This document shows, in pieces, positions 16,129-25,170 of a DNA stretch of 64,000 nucleotides (the first letter of the stretch is position 1; each line of letters opens with the position of its first letter). This stretch comes from Aliiglaciecola sp. CAU 1673 (lineage in GTDB: Bacteria; Pseudomonadota; Gammaproteobacteria; Enterobacterales; Alteromonadaceae). The DNA lies in assembly GCF_029223185.1 (NCBI RefSeq), contig NZ_JARHUG010000003.1, positions 186,001-250,000 of the forward strand. The letters run 5' to 3'. The translations under genes were made by a program, and so were the position numbers. The notes under the pieces were generated by a model. The model did not search any database, was not told the DNA's origin, and was given only the letters and a program-made list of their open reading frames with translations.

Positions 16129-17124
16129 ATGTTTTCAGTGTTGATCTGTGATGATTCCCTGGTGGCGCGTAAGCAAGTGGCCAAGTGCCTGCCTGAGGAT
16201 TGGCCGGTTGCCGTACATTTTGCCCGAAACGGCCAGGAGGGTATGGCAGCGTTGCAGGAAGGCAAAGGTAACCTGTTGCTACTGGATTTGAATATGCCGG
16301 TAATGGACGGCTATCAGGTGCTTGAGGCCATTCAAGCCGCCAAGTTGCCCACCAAGGTGATTGTTATATCAGGGGATATTCAGCCTGAAGCCCATGAGCG
16401 CGTGAAGACCTTAGGAGCGCTGGAGTTTATCGAAAAGCCGATCCAGCCTGAGCTGTTCTACCAGGTATTGATTAAACACCGCATTATTGCCTCACAAGAA
16501 GACAAGTCGGCGCCTCAACTGGATCGCTTGGATCCGGCCATTCGTGACTGCTATCAGGAAATTACCAATATCGCCATGGGGCAGGCGGGCGATCATCTGG
16601 CCCGTATTCTTAATGTGTTTGTCAAACTGCCTATCCCCAACGTGAATCTTATCGAGTCGGCAGAATTGCATATGATGCTGCAGGATATCGAGGATAAAGA
16701 CACCGTATCCGGTATTTGCCAGGGCTTTGTGGGGCCGGGGGTATGTGGTGAGGCCTTATTTATTTTAAGTGATTCCAGCTTTGCCGATGTGGCCAAGATC
16801 ATGAATATCAAAGGCGAGGTGGATGACCGCGTTCAGTTGGAATTGTTGATGGACGCTGCCAATATTCTTATTGGTACCTGCTTAAATGGACTGGCCCAAC
16901 AGCTGGACCTGCACTTTAGCCAAGGACACCCTGTGGTGCTGGGGCAACACCGCAATATCACTGAATTGATTTCCACTAACAAGACCCGCTGGCGACGCAC
17001 CCTGGCCATTGAGCTTAGTTACGGGTTGGAAGGCTACAGTGTGCATTGCGATCTGGTGCTGCTGGTGACCGAGGAGTCCATGAAAGTGATGAATCAGAAG
17101 CTGTCCCATCTGTTGGAGGAATAA
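16129..17124 (+). CDS. Response regulator with C-terminal CheC-like (phosphatase/CheX-type) domain
   Basis: The receiver domain (residues 1-120) has the acidic pair D8-D9, phospho-acceptor D53 in LLLLDLNMPVMDG, the Ser in VISGD and K in EKPIQ. Residues ~135-331 resemble CheC-type domains: EITNIAMGQAGDHLARIL and ELLMDAANILIGTCLNGLA show the two E-x2-N-x-like phosphatase helices. A PAS protein gene begins 1 base after the stop, so they form an operon. The regulator probably dephosphorylates or titrates a CheY-like protein in response to a partner kinase, tuning motility or adaptation. Confidence 0.8.
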   Translation: MFSVLICDDSLVARKQVAKCLPEDWPVAVHFARNGQEGMAALQEGKGNLLLLDLNMPVMDGYQVLEAIQAAKLPTKVIVISGDIQPEAHERVKTLGALEFIEKPIQPELFYQVLIKHRIIASQEDKSAPQLDRLDPAIRDCYQEITNIAMGQAGDHLARILNVFVKLPIPNVNLIESAELHMMLQDIEDKDTVSGICQGFVGPGVCGEALFILSDSSFADVAKIMNIKGEVDDRVQLELLMDAANILIGTCLNGLAQQLDLHFSQGHPVVLGQHRNITELISTNKTRWRRTLAIELSYGLEGYSVHCDLVLLVTEESMKVMNQKLSHLLEE

Positions 17125-17125
17125 C

Positions 17126-17608
17126 ATGGCACATAACCTGTTTAACGATATGCCTGAGTTCCACTGGATGATGGACATGCTGCAAACTGTCGATGTGGGG
17201 CTGGTGGTGCTGGATAAGGATTTTCGCGTCAAGCTGTGGAATGGTTTTATGGAAAGTCACTCCGGACTGCTACCCAGCCAGGTCAGGGACAAAGTGCTGT
17301 TTGAACTTTTTGATGAAATCGATAAAGCCTGGTTTATGAACAAAGCTAAGCCGGTTTTTGAACTGCGTAACCGCGCCTTTATGATCTGGGAGCAGCGTCC
17401 TTACCTGATGCGCTTTCCCAATTATCGCCCTATTACCGGGTCGGAAGATGTTATGTATCAGAACATTACTCTCTCTCCCCTGACCAGCACCACCGGAAAG
17501 GTGGATAACATCTGCATGATGATTTACGACATGACCGATGTGGCCACCGGCAAGAAACAATTGGAATCGGTGCAGGTCACCTTAAGCGAAATACACGAAC
17601 GGGGTTAA
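17126..17608 (+). CDS. PAS domain protein
   Basis: A 160-residue single-domain protein: LQTVDVGLVVLDKDFRVKLW NGFMESHSGLLPSQVRDKVL is the classic PAS opening, and ITLSPLTSTTGKVDNICMMI closes the fold. No kinase, GGDEF or membrane part is present. A strong GGAGG precedes the ATG, and the gene starts 1 base after the CheC-like regulator, so both are made together. It may sense a small ligand or redox state for that regulator. The short C-terminal helix could be a coupling element. Confidence 0.75.
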   Translation: MAHNLFNDMPEFHWMMDMLQTVDVGLVVLDKDFRVKLWNGFMESHSGLLPSQVRDKVLFELFDEIDKAWFMNKAKPVFELRNRAFMIWEQRPYLMRFPNYRPITGSEDVMYQNITLSPLTSTTGKVDNICMMIYDMTDVATGKKQLESVQVTLSEIHERG

Positions 17609-17659
17609 AGAAAACCCCCGGTTAGTAAGATAACTAAGAAAAGCATTGTTGGAGAGACT

Positions 17660-19336
17660 GTGAGAGTCCTGTTTTTGATAGTGGCCAGCTGTTTACTGCA
17701 AGCCTGCTCCAGTGACGATTTTATTGACGGCAAGGGCGATGACAACCTGCTAGTGGTGGTGACCGCCGGGGCAGATCAAAGTGTCGATGAACAAACCTTG
17801 GTGACCCTCAGTGCGCAGGCGCGTGGTCAAACCGACACACTTACCTATCGTTGGAGCGTCAGTCCCAACATCAGTTTTACCCAAGCAAGCACAAGCGAAG
17901 CAACCGCCACCTTCACGACGCCGACCACCAGCGTACCGCTAAGCTACGTTTTTACCCTGGTGGTGACAGACGGGCAGGGCAATAGCGGAACCGATGACAC
18001 CATAATCACGGTCAATCCGGTTAATGCGCAGCCCACCGCCTTTTTGAATGTGACTGAGGGCACGCCAATGACCGACGGGCGCTACCCCGCCGGGATCCGG
18101 GTGACCTTGGATGGCACCGACAGTATTGATGCAGATCCGCCCACCGGAAAAGCCCCCATCGCCAGTTGGCGCTGGCAGCAGACCCAAGGCACTAGCGTGG
18201 TAGAGGGCCTCAGTCTGGATGGTGATAGCCTGTCTATCAATACGCCCATCGAACAAGACGGACAGACCCTCAGCTTTACCTTAACGGTAACCGACCAGGA
18301 GGGTGCGCAGGACAGCGAGAGTATCGAGATTCAGGTGCTATCCGTGGGAGATACGCCACCTGCAGTCACTGCCGGTATCGAGCAAAGCTTATTTAGCGGC
18401 GAAAGCATTTTGCTGGCGGGCACCGCCTCCACAGTCAATTCGGCAGCACTGCCACTGACTTACCGTTGGCTCAACGATTCGGCTCTGGCGCCGGCGATCC
18501 AAAGCCCCACATCGCTGATTACTTCTGCGGCGGCCCCGGTAATCGGCAGTACCGATACCGCCACCTTTACCCTGGAAGTAAAAGATGCGCTGGGACATAT
18601 TTCAGAAGCCAGTGTCAGGGCGATTATCCGTCCGATGCCGCAAGCAAGGTTAAATGATACTGGCGTTACGCGCCGGGCTGACAACAGCAGCTTGTCGGAC
18701 AATGCTCTGGCTGCCTTCCCCGGACAGGATGGCGATCGCGGACGTGACAGGGCAGCGGCCCATGGGCTGCTGACCAAAGCCGGACGGGGTGAAGGCGGGT
18801 TCGATTTTACCCGCCTCGATGCCAATGGTGATGAGCAGGATGATACCTCGCAGCCCTGGCGCTGTGTACGTGATAACCTTACCGGCCTTATCTGGGAGGT
18901 AAAAGATGACAGCGGCGGCGTGCATGATATCGATCATCGCTTTTCCTGGTACCAAAGCACTAACACCGGCGGCAATCCAGGGGTGTTAAATGGGGCTGGC
19001 ACCAGTTGTACGCAGGCACAATGCAACACCAGCGCCCATGTGACAGCGGTCAATGCGGCCGGCTTATGTGGGTTTTATGACTGGCGTTTGCCGACCCATC
19101 GGGAATTATTGTCATTGGTGCACTATGGCAAAAGTACCATCCCGCTTATCGATACCCAGTATTTCCCGGATGTTACCAATAATGGTCCGTTCTGGTTCTG
19201 GACCAGCGGCTCTAGCGTCGATGGCACCAGTACCACCGCGCAGAATGCCTGGGCGATTAATTTTTCCAGCGGTAATGACAATTTCCTGAATAAATCCTCG
19301 GCAGCGGCCGTGCGCTTGGTAAGGGCGGGGCGATGA
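17660..19336 (+). CDS. Lipoprotein with PKD-like domains and a C-terminal Lcl/DUF1566 domain
   Basis: GTG start behind GGAGAG; lipobox LLQAC. The middle carries two or three PKD/Ig-like domains (VVTAGADQSVDEQTLVTLSA; DGRYPAGIRVTLDGTDSI). From about residue 395 the DUF1566/Lcl domain appears with WRCVRDNLTGLIWEVKDDSG, GLCGFYDWRLPTHRELLSLV and WTSGSSVD. The family includes the Legionella collagen-like adhesin's C-terminal domain, so a cell-surface binding role is plausible. Its stop overlaps the next DUF1566 gene by 4 bases. Confidence 0.8.
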   Translation: MRVLFLIVASCLLQACSSDDFIDGKGDDNLLVVVTAGADQSVDEQTLVTLSAQARGQTDTLTYRWSVSPNISFTQASTSEATATFTTPTTSVPLSYVFTLVVTDGQGNSGTDDTIITVNPVNAQPTAFLNVTEGTPMTDGRYPAGIRVTLDGTDSIDADPPTGKAPIASWRWQQTQGTSVVEGLSLDGDSLSINTPIEQDGQTLSFTLTVTDQEGAQDSESIEIQVLSVGDTPPAVTAGIEQSLFSGESILLAGTASTVNSAALPLTYRWLNDSALAPAIQSPTSLITSAAAPVIGSTDTATFTLEVKDALGHISEASVRAIIRPMPQARLNDTGVTRRADNSSLSDNALAAFPGQDGDRGRDRAAAHGLLTKAGRGEGGFDFTRLDANGDEQDDTSQPWRCVRDNLTGLIWEVKDDSGGVHDIDHRFSWYQSTNTGGNPGVLNGAGTSCTQAQCNTSAHVTAVNAAGLCGFYDWRLPTHRELLSLVHYGKSTIPLIDTQYFPDVTNNGPFWFWTSGSSVDGTSTTAQNAWAINFSSGNDNFLNKSSAAAVRLVRAGR

Positions 19337-19854
19337 AAAAGAGATTCTCTCAATTAATGTGGGCGATGGTGCTTGGCTGCCTTGGCTTTATGGCAACCGC
19401 GCAAACCTGTTTGACGACAGTGACAGCGACAACTCAATCAGATGTATTTGTCGACAATGAAGATGGCACCGTCACCGATACCAGTACCGGACTCACCTGG
19501 ATGCGCTGCAGTGTTGGCCAGAGTTGGGACGGTGAAAACGAGCTATGTGTTGGTGAGGCCTCGCAGCTCAACTGGCAACAAGCGCTACAATCAGCCTATG
19601 GTCTCGAATTTGCTGGACTGAAGGGCTGGCGGGTGCCTAACGTCAAGGAGCTGACCAGCTTAGTGGAACGCCAATGTGTACATCCTGCTATTAATGAGGA
19701 GATCTTCCCGAATACTCCCTCCGATGATTTTTGGAGCGCCACTCCCTCAATGCTGGATACCCAGCGGGCCTGGACCGTGGCATTCTATAACGGCAGTAAT
19801 GCCCTCAAGGCCAAGACGCTGTTTCCCTATGTACGGTTGGTCACCCGGCGTTGA
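19333..19854 (+). CDS. Secreted Lcl/DUF1566 domain protein
   Basis: Signal peptide (cleavage near ATAQ) and a single DUF1566 domain: VDNEDGTVTDTSTGLTWMRC, LKGWRVPNVKELTSLVERQC and DDFWSATPSML. It overlaps the preceding, larger DUF1566 lipoprotein by 4 bases, so they are a coupled pair of related proteins, one anchored and one soluble. The 97-base gap after it contains a long inverted repeat (7-bp arms at 19866-19872 and 19898-19904) but no clear terminator. Confidence 0.78.
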   Translation: MKKRFSQLMWAMVLGCLGFMATAQTCLTTVTATTQSDVFVDNEDGTVTDTSTGLTWMRCSVGQSWDGENELCVGEASQLNWQQALQSAYGLEFAGLKGWRVPNVKELTSLVERQCVHPAINEEIFPNTPSDDFWSATPSMLDTQRAWTVAFYNGSNALKAKTLFPYVRLVTRR

Positions 19855-19951
19855 ACCTGTTTTTTGCTCGGCTGGTCGGTCTGCACTTGGCGTGCGGGCC
19901 GAGCAGGCGCACACTATATTTCGATGGTTTTTTCCTGGTTCGGACACCTGA

Positions 19952-20746
19952 TTGACTATGTTGCGTATCGCCCTTTCCCTGTTGTTGGTTGTGATGAGCG
20001 TGCCAGCCTTGGCCGCCTTAAAATGTGAAGTGGATCTTCAGTATGGCCTGGTGGTCAATAAACGTCATATCCGTATCACCGAGGATGCCCATACCCATTA
20101 TCAGATCAACGATGCGAAGCAACTGATTGTCAGGGGCGAGTGGATTGAATTGGACGAAAAGCAAGAAGCCTTGCTGCATGAGCTTGCCAGCGGCATCCAT
20201 TATGCGGTCCCCAAGGTGATCATTCTGGCCAGCGAAGGCGTGGATCTAGCCATTAGCACAGTGGATCATGTGTATGTGGGGTTGATTGGCAGTGACAACG
20301 ACAACTATGAACGGTTGCAGAAGGCGCTATGGCGTGTGCGCGAGAAGGTGAAGGGCAAATTTATCCGTGCTAACGAGAATTTCTATATCGGTCCACGCAG
20401 TCTGGAAGATGTGGATGAGATCATGGATCCCGAGCTTGAGCGCGAAATCGAAGGCGCGCTGAATACCTCCATTGGTGGGATCCTCTCCGCTATTGGCGGG
20501 CTCTCTTCCGAAGGGGACAGCAGCATCGAGAAGCGCATGGAAGAGTTGTCCAGGCGTCTTGAAACCATGGGTGCGGAAATAGAACGGCGCATCGCTCCTC
20601 AGGCCAATACCCTACGTAAAAAAGCAGAGTGGTTCTGTAATGAAATGACCCGCCTGGATCGTATTGAGGAAGAGCTACGCGCAACGGTACCTGCGTTGAA
20701 GCCCTATGATCTCATCGTTACCGGTAACGCCAAAGCCAGCAAATAA
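19952..20746 (+). CDS. YggN family protein (DUF2884)
   Basis: A signal peptide (cleavage near ALAAL) leads into a 240-residue periplasmic protein resembling E. coli YggN: LKCEVDLQYGLVVNKRHIRI, YQINDAKQLIVRGEWIELDE and a long helical second half (IEKRMEELSRRLETMGAEIE) near the C terminus, followed by a Cys-containing WFCNEMTRLDRIEEELR. The role of the family is not known. Length (264) is close to YggN. It lies alone between the Lcl genes and the MCP. Confidence 0.8.
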   Translation: MTMLRIALSLLLVVMSVPALAALKCEVDLQYGLVVNKRHIRITEDAHTHYQINDAKQLIVRGEWIELDEKQEALLHELASGIHYAVPKVIILASEGVDLAISTVDHVYVGLIGSDNDNYERLQKALWRVREKVKGKFIRANENFYIGPRSLEDVDEIMDPELEREIEGALNTSIGGILSAIGGLSSEGDSSIEKRMEELSRRLETMGAEIERRIAPQANTLRKKAEWFCNEMTRLDRIEEELRATVPALKPYDLIVTGNAKASK

Positions 20747-20788
20747 GTGCAACGCTTTTCCACAAATCTATGATATATGTCAGGATCT

Positions 20789-20807
20789 TAGTCCATGCAT
20801 TGGACTA
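20789..20807. repeat. 7-bp inverted repeat upstream of the MCP gene
   Basis: TAGTCCA-TGCAT-TGGACTA, 40 bases before the MCP start and 43 bases after the YggN-like stop. It may be an operator or a weak transcript end; no T-run follows. Confidence 0.4.
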
Positions 20808-20847
20808 GACTGTGTCCCTTTATCCGGCATAGACATAAGGAAACGCC

Positions 20848-22050
20848 ATGTTTGGGCAACTCTATCACTTTGTCGAGAAGACCTTTTTCTATACGCTGAC
20901 CCGCAAAATCATTGGTAATGTCAGCTTTTTGTATCTTTTCCAGGTGGTGGCGCTGTGGTTGGCCTGGCCCGAACAGGGAGACCGCAGCGGCCTGCTGACC
21001 AGCATCGCGGTTTTGAGCGTGCTGGCTTTTCTATTTACCCTGTTTTATCTCACTTTCCTAATTGTGCGCCCCGTGCAGGCAATGGTCAAAAACCTGGATA
21101 GCATCAATCATCATCAGGGGGATTTAACCGGGCGCTTGCCGGCCTTTACCTATGATGAATTTCGTCAGCTATCAGAAGGCTACAACAACTTTGTGGCCGG
21201 TCTTGCCAAACTGCTGCATGACATCAGTGGACAGGCCGCTCTGGCCAGCGACAAAAACCAGGCCGTTTTAGCCAAAGTCGCAAACAGTACACAAAACGCC
21301 AAGAATCAGGACAAGATCACCGATGAGATCAGCGCCTCCAGTCAGGGCGTTTTCGATGCCATCGGCAATATTGTCGAGCAGACCGACGCAGTGGCTGAAG
21401 CCACTCTCACTAATCTCGATGCCGCCGATGACTCCAGGCAGCGGTTAATAGCACTGGCTGATGATGTGGGTGATATCGACAAGCTGCTGCAGGAATTTGA
21501 CAGCACTGTGGGGGGGTTGAAGGAAAATGCGGTCAGTATTCGTCAGATCTTAAAGATGGTGCAGGAGTTCTCTGACCAAACCAACTTGCTGGCCCTTAAC
21601 GCGGCCATCGAGGCTGCCCGTGCCGGTGAGGCCGGTCGCGGCTTTGCGGTGGTAGCTGATGAGGTACGCACCTTGTCGGTTAAAGTGAATGAGGCCACCG
21701 GTCAGATCAACAATTTTATCAACCAGATGGAAGGGCTGGTCAAAGACACGCAGCAGGAAACCCAGAAGTTGACGCAAGTCGCCGGCAAAGCCCAGTCTGA
21801 TATTCATTCCACCAGTGAGCAGTTCCAGGCCATGGTGCAGGAGCTGGCCAGCAACAGCGATCGCCTGAGGCTAATAGGCCGCGCGGTGCACGATTTAAGC
21901 AATACCTATAAAAGCACCCATGCGTCGGTGCAGCATATTTCTAAATTAGGGGCGGCAATTCGCACCGACATGCAGGATGTCGAGCAGGATATTCGCGACC
22001 TTAAACAGGAAACCGACAGCACACACGCCCAGTTGCAGCGTTTTATTTGA
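20848..22050 (+). CDS. Methyl-accepting chemotaxis protein with minimal periplasmic loop
   Basis: Two membrane segments (around [16 protein letters not shown] and [19 protein letters not shown]) are separated by only about ten residues, so there is no periplasmic ligand domain. A HAMP-like linker ([15 protein letters not shown]) follows, then a cytoplasmic coiled-coil with the signalling hairpin ([35 protein letters not shown]). Such receptors sense membrane, energy or cytoplasmic cues. It ends 8 bases inside the convergent AI-2E permease gene. It would feed the CheA/CheW system encoded at 53-59 kb. Confidence 0.88.
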   Translation: MFGQLYHFVEKTFFYTLTRKIIGNVSFLYLFQVVALWLAWPEQGDRSGLLTSIAVLSVLAFLFTLFYLTFLIVRPVQAMVKNLDSINHHQGDLTGRLPAFTYDEFRQLSEGYNNFVAGLAKLLHDISGQAALASDKNQAVLAKVANSTQNAKNQDKITDEISASSQGVFDAIGNIVEQTDAVAEATLTNLDAADDSRQRLIALADDVGDIDKLLQEFDSTVGGLKENAVSIRQILKMVQEFSDQTNLLALNAAIEAARAGEAGRGFAVVADEVRTLSVKVNEATGQINNFINQMEGLVKDTQQETQKLTQVAGKAQSDIHSTSEQFQAMVQELASNSDRLRLIGRAVHDLSNTYKSTHASVQHISKLGAAIRTDMQDVEQDIRDLKQETDSTHAQLQRFI

Positions 22051-23197
22051 GCGGGTCGCCTGTCGCGGTCTTGGACTTATCGCTCTCTGGCTCGCGGTCT
22101 TGTTCCTGCCACTGTTGCAACTCCTTCTTGGCGTCTATTTCGCCAGGGTCGAAGCGGGGATTGAACTCACGGATAAAGATATCCCAGAAGGTCAGAAAAA
22201 GCGCCGCAATCAGCGGTCCGACCACAAAGCCGTTCATGCCGAACACGGCAAAACCGCCCAAGGTGGAAAGCAGTACCAGATAGTCGGGGAGGGCCGTATC
22301 CCGGCCCACCAGCACTGGCCGCAGAATATTGTCGACCAGGCCGATGACCCCTGCGCCAAAGGCGATCAGGATAAGGCCGTCGATCCAGTTGCCCGAGACC
22401 AGCAGGTACAAGGCCACCGGTGCCCAAATCAGCGCGGCGCCGACCACAGGCACCAACGAGAGCAGGGTCATCACCACAGCCCATAGCAGCGGACTCTGCA
22501 GGCCCAGCAGCCAGAATATCAGGCCACCCATGGCCCCCTGCATCACAGCGACCACCAGGTTGCCTTTGATGGTGGCGCGGGTGACTTCATAGAACTTTCT
22601 AAAAAGTAAATGCTCCCTTTCATCGCCCAGAGGCAGGGCGCTAACCAGTATGGCAATCAGCTGCGGGCCGTCACGTAATATAAAAAAGCTGATATACAGC
22701 AGCACACCAAGGTGTAACAGCAGCGTCATGGTGCCCTGGCCAAGTTGCACGGCATTCTCTGCCAGCATCTGGCTGGCGCTGATGGCTCCTTGGGCGACAT
22801 TGGATTTCAGGTTGTCCAAATCGATACCAAAGCGCGCGAAAAAATCTTGCATGATGGGAAAGGATAATTTGAATTGCTCGATGTACTGGCCCGGGTCCAG
22901 TTCGCCGCTTTCCAGCTTTTCATACAGCCTGGCACCCTCGGCAAAGAAAGAGGCGAGGATCACCAAGGCCGGCACTATCACCATCACGCAGCACAGCAGC
23001 AAGGTGGTCAGCGCCGCGAGGTTGGCCCTGCCACCAAAGGCAGATTCGAGCTTGGCAAACAGCGGATAAAACAAGATGCCAATGACGCAGGACCAGAAGA
23101 TGACCCCGAAAAAGCTTTGCAGCAGATAAGCGAACAACAGAGTAACCAGCCCCAATGACAGCAGAAAAAAGCGTTGTTCAAGTTTTTCTTGTTGCAT
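22043..23197 (-). CDS. AI-2E family transporter
   Basis: About eight hydrophobic segments with the family's central signature ([55 protein letters not shown]-like NILRP). Some members export the quorum signal AI-2, others move sodium/proton or osmolytes, so the substrate is uncertain. Start ATG at 23197 is used because GAGGGA lies in front of it; a longer frame begins 20 residues earlier. The stop overlaps the MCP gene end by 8 bases, convergent. Confidence 0.85.
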   Translation of the reverse strand: MQQEKLEQRFFLLSLGLVTLLFAYLLQSFFGVIFWSCVIGILFYPLFAKLESAFGGRANLAALTTLLLCCVMVIVPALVILASFFAEGARLYEKLESGELDPGQYIEQFKLSFPIMQDFFARFGIDLDNLKSNVAQGAISASQMLAENAVQLGQGTMTLLLHLGVLLYISFFILRDGPQLIAILVSALPLGDEREHLLFRKFYEVTRATIKGNLVVAVMQGAMGGLIFWLLGLQSPLLWAVVMTLLSLVPVVGAALIWAPVALYLLVSGNWIDGLILIAFGAGVIGLVDNILRPVLVGRDTALPDYLVLLSTLGGFAVFGMNGFVVGPLIAALFLTFWDIFIREFNPRFDPGEIDAKKELQQWQEQDREPESDKSKTATGDPLK

Positions 23198-23281
23198 AAA
23201 TTTCCCTCTGCGTACTGCCATCAGGCTGACATAACCAGGTAAGGCGCCCAGGCACAAGGCAGCCTGAGCCGGTTGGTCCTG

Positions 23282-24424
23282 TTACAACAGCGTTTCCAGT
23301 AGGTTGTTTAAATAGCGTTTGCCCTGCTCACTGACCTGCCAATGCTGTGGGTCTTCCAATATCAGTCCCAATTGTACGGCCTTATCCAATTTATCGGCCA
23401 CGGCAAACGCGTCCAGCGACAAACCTGTGAGTGCCTCATAGTCGTCTTTGGGGCAAGATTCGAGTAGCCGAAAACGGTTCATAAAAAATTCAAAGGGCAG
23501 GTCATCCTGCTCTACGGCTTTGATTTCCTGGCGATAGTCTTTGCTTAAATCCATGTAGCCTTTGGGATGCTTGACCTTAACCGTGCGCAGGATCTTGCCT
23601 TTATCGGCTTGGGTGATTTTCCCGTGGGCGCCACAGCCGATACCCAGATAGTCGCCAAAACGCCAATAGTTGAGATTGTGTCGGCACTGATGGCCGGGAC
23701 GGCTATAGGCAGAGGTCTCGTATTGTACATAGCCTGCTTCGGCGAGCAGGGCATGACCACGCTCCTGAATATCCCATAACACCTCATCCATGGGTAATGT
23801 CGGCGGCTTAGAAGCAAACAGCGTATTGGGCTCAATGGTCAGCTGATACCAGGACAGATGCGGCGGTGACTGGGCGATGGCCTGACGCAGATCGTAGAGG
23901 GCATCGTCCAAGCTTTGGTCCGGTAAGCCATGCATCAAATCCAGGTTAAAGCTGTTCAGGCCGACGCCATGGGCAAAGTACGCTGCCTTTTCGGCTTGTG
24001 GTGCATCATGGATACGGCCCAATGCTTTGAGCTTTTGCTCTTGAAAGCTTTGTACGCCGATGGAGATGCGATTAACGCCAGCCGCTTTAAAGCCGCCGAA
24101 TTTTGCCAATTCCACGGTGCCGGGATTGGCTTCGAGGGTAATTTCGGCATCCGATGCCAGGTTCACCCGTTGTTTGACGCCCTGCAGAATCCTGGCGATG
24201 CTGTCACCGGAAAACAAGCTGGGGGTGCCGCCACCAAAGAAGATACTGTCTACGGGTCTGCTGCCCACCAGCTTGGCGTCTTCGGCCAAATCGTCGAGCA
24301 AATGGGCCACATACTCCGCTTCTGGCAAGGCGCTTTTCTGGCCATGGGAGTTAAAGTCGCAATAAGGACATTTTTGCACACACCAGGGAATATGGATGTA
24401 GAGAGACAGCGGCGGGTTACGCAA
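23282..24424 (-). CDS. hemW: HemW, radical SAM heme chaperone
   Basis: A 380-residue protein with the radical-SAM cluster motif CVQKCPYC (C15, C19, C22), the SAM-binding FFGGGTPSLF, GVNRISIGVQSF and the HemW C-terminal domain (HNLNYWRFGDYLGIGCGAHG). HemW resembles HemN but lacks the extra N-terminal region and acts in heme delivery rather than as coproporphyrinogen oxidase. It overlaps the 3' end of rdgB by 8 bases, the usual rdgB-hemW order. Identification is firm; older annotation calls it an oxygen-independent coproporphyrinogen III oxidase. Confidence 0.93.
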   Translation of the reverse strand: MRNPPLSLYIHIPWCVQKCPYCDFNSHGQKSALPEAEYVAHLLDDLAEDAKLVGSRPVDSIFFGGGTPSLFSGDSIARILQGVKQRVNLASDAEITLEANPGTVELAKFGGFKAAGVNRISIGVQSFQEQKLKALGRIHDAPQAEKAAYFAHGVGLNSFNLDLMHGLPDQSLDDALYDLRQAIAQSPPHLSWYQLTIEPNTLFASKPPTLPMDEVLWDIQERGHALLAEAGYVQYETSAYSRPGHQCRHNLNYWRFGDYLGIGCGAHGKITQADKGKILRTVKVKHPKGYMDLSKDYRQEIKAVEQDDLPFEFFMNRFRLLESCPKDDYEALTGLSLDAFAVADKLDKAVQLGLILEDPQHWQVSEQGKRYLNNLLETLL

Positions 24425-25019
24425 TGTGGTGATCCAATAGTTTCAGCAGTTGCTGCATGGCTTGAGCCCTGTGACTTAGAGTATTTTTGACCGCTTTGGG
24501 TAACTCGGCGGCACTGCAGTGAAGATTATCCGGCCAAAATACCGGGTCATAGCCAAAGCCGCCATCCCCTTGACGTGTGAGAGCGATCTGTCCCTGCCAC
24601 TGTCCCTGGCAAATCAGCGGTATCGGATCATCAGCATGGCGCATAAACACCAAAGCACAGATAAAGCGAGCGCTTCGCTGCCCTTCTGGAGTAGCCTGCA
24701 TGGCAGACAGTAATTTATCGATATTCTGCTCATCGTTGGCGTTATCTCCGGCATAACGGGCGGAATAAATCCCCGGGGCGCCGCCTAAGGCGTCTACCGC
24801 CAGTCCGGAGTCATCGGCAATGGCCGGCAGACCGGTGATACGCGAAGCATGACGGGCTTTTATAATGGCGTTTTCCACAAAAGTGGTGCCGGTTTCCACC
24901 ACCTCGCCAACGCCCAGTTCTGTTTGTGGCACTACTTCAATACCCAGTGGCGAGAGCAGGGTGGTCAGCTCTTTGACTTTACCGGCATTGCCGGTGGCCA
25001 TGACCCATTGTTGACTCAT
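24417..25019 (-). CDS. rdgB: XTP/dITP diphosphatase RdgB
   Basis: A 200-residue Ham1/RdgB family pyrophosphatase that removes non-canonical purine nucleotides (XTP, dITP, ITP) from the pool. Motifs are MATGNAGKVKEL near the N terminus, DDSGLAVDALGGAPGIYSAR, GFGYDPVFW and SHRAQAMQQL near the C terminus. Length matches E. coli RdgB. It is followed with an 8-base overlap by hemW. Confidence 0.94.
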   Translation of the reverse strand: MSQQWVMATGNAGKVKELTTLLSPLGIEVVPQTELGVGEVVETGTTFVENAIIKARHASRITGLPAIADDSGLAVDALGGAPGIYSARYAGDNANDEQNIDKLLSAMQATPEGQRSARFICALVFMRHADDPIPLICQGQWQGQIALTRQGDGGFGYDPVFWPDNLHCSAAELPKAVKNTLSHRAQAMQQLLKLLDHHIA

Positions 25020-25170
25020 ATAAATCGATCTTTGCGTGATAAAGGCGTCATTTTAGCGTTTTTTCGCAAGCGGTTGAATGTTGCTGGGCACGTGCTTGTG
25101 TTGTCATCCTGCAATTTTTAGGTTTAAGATAAGGAAGTTATTTCCAATCAATAAGTTACAAGGGCTCTTA

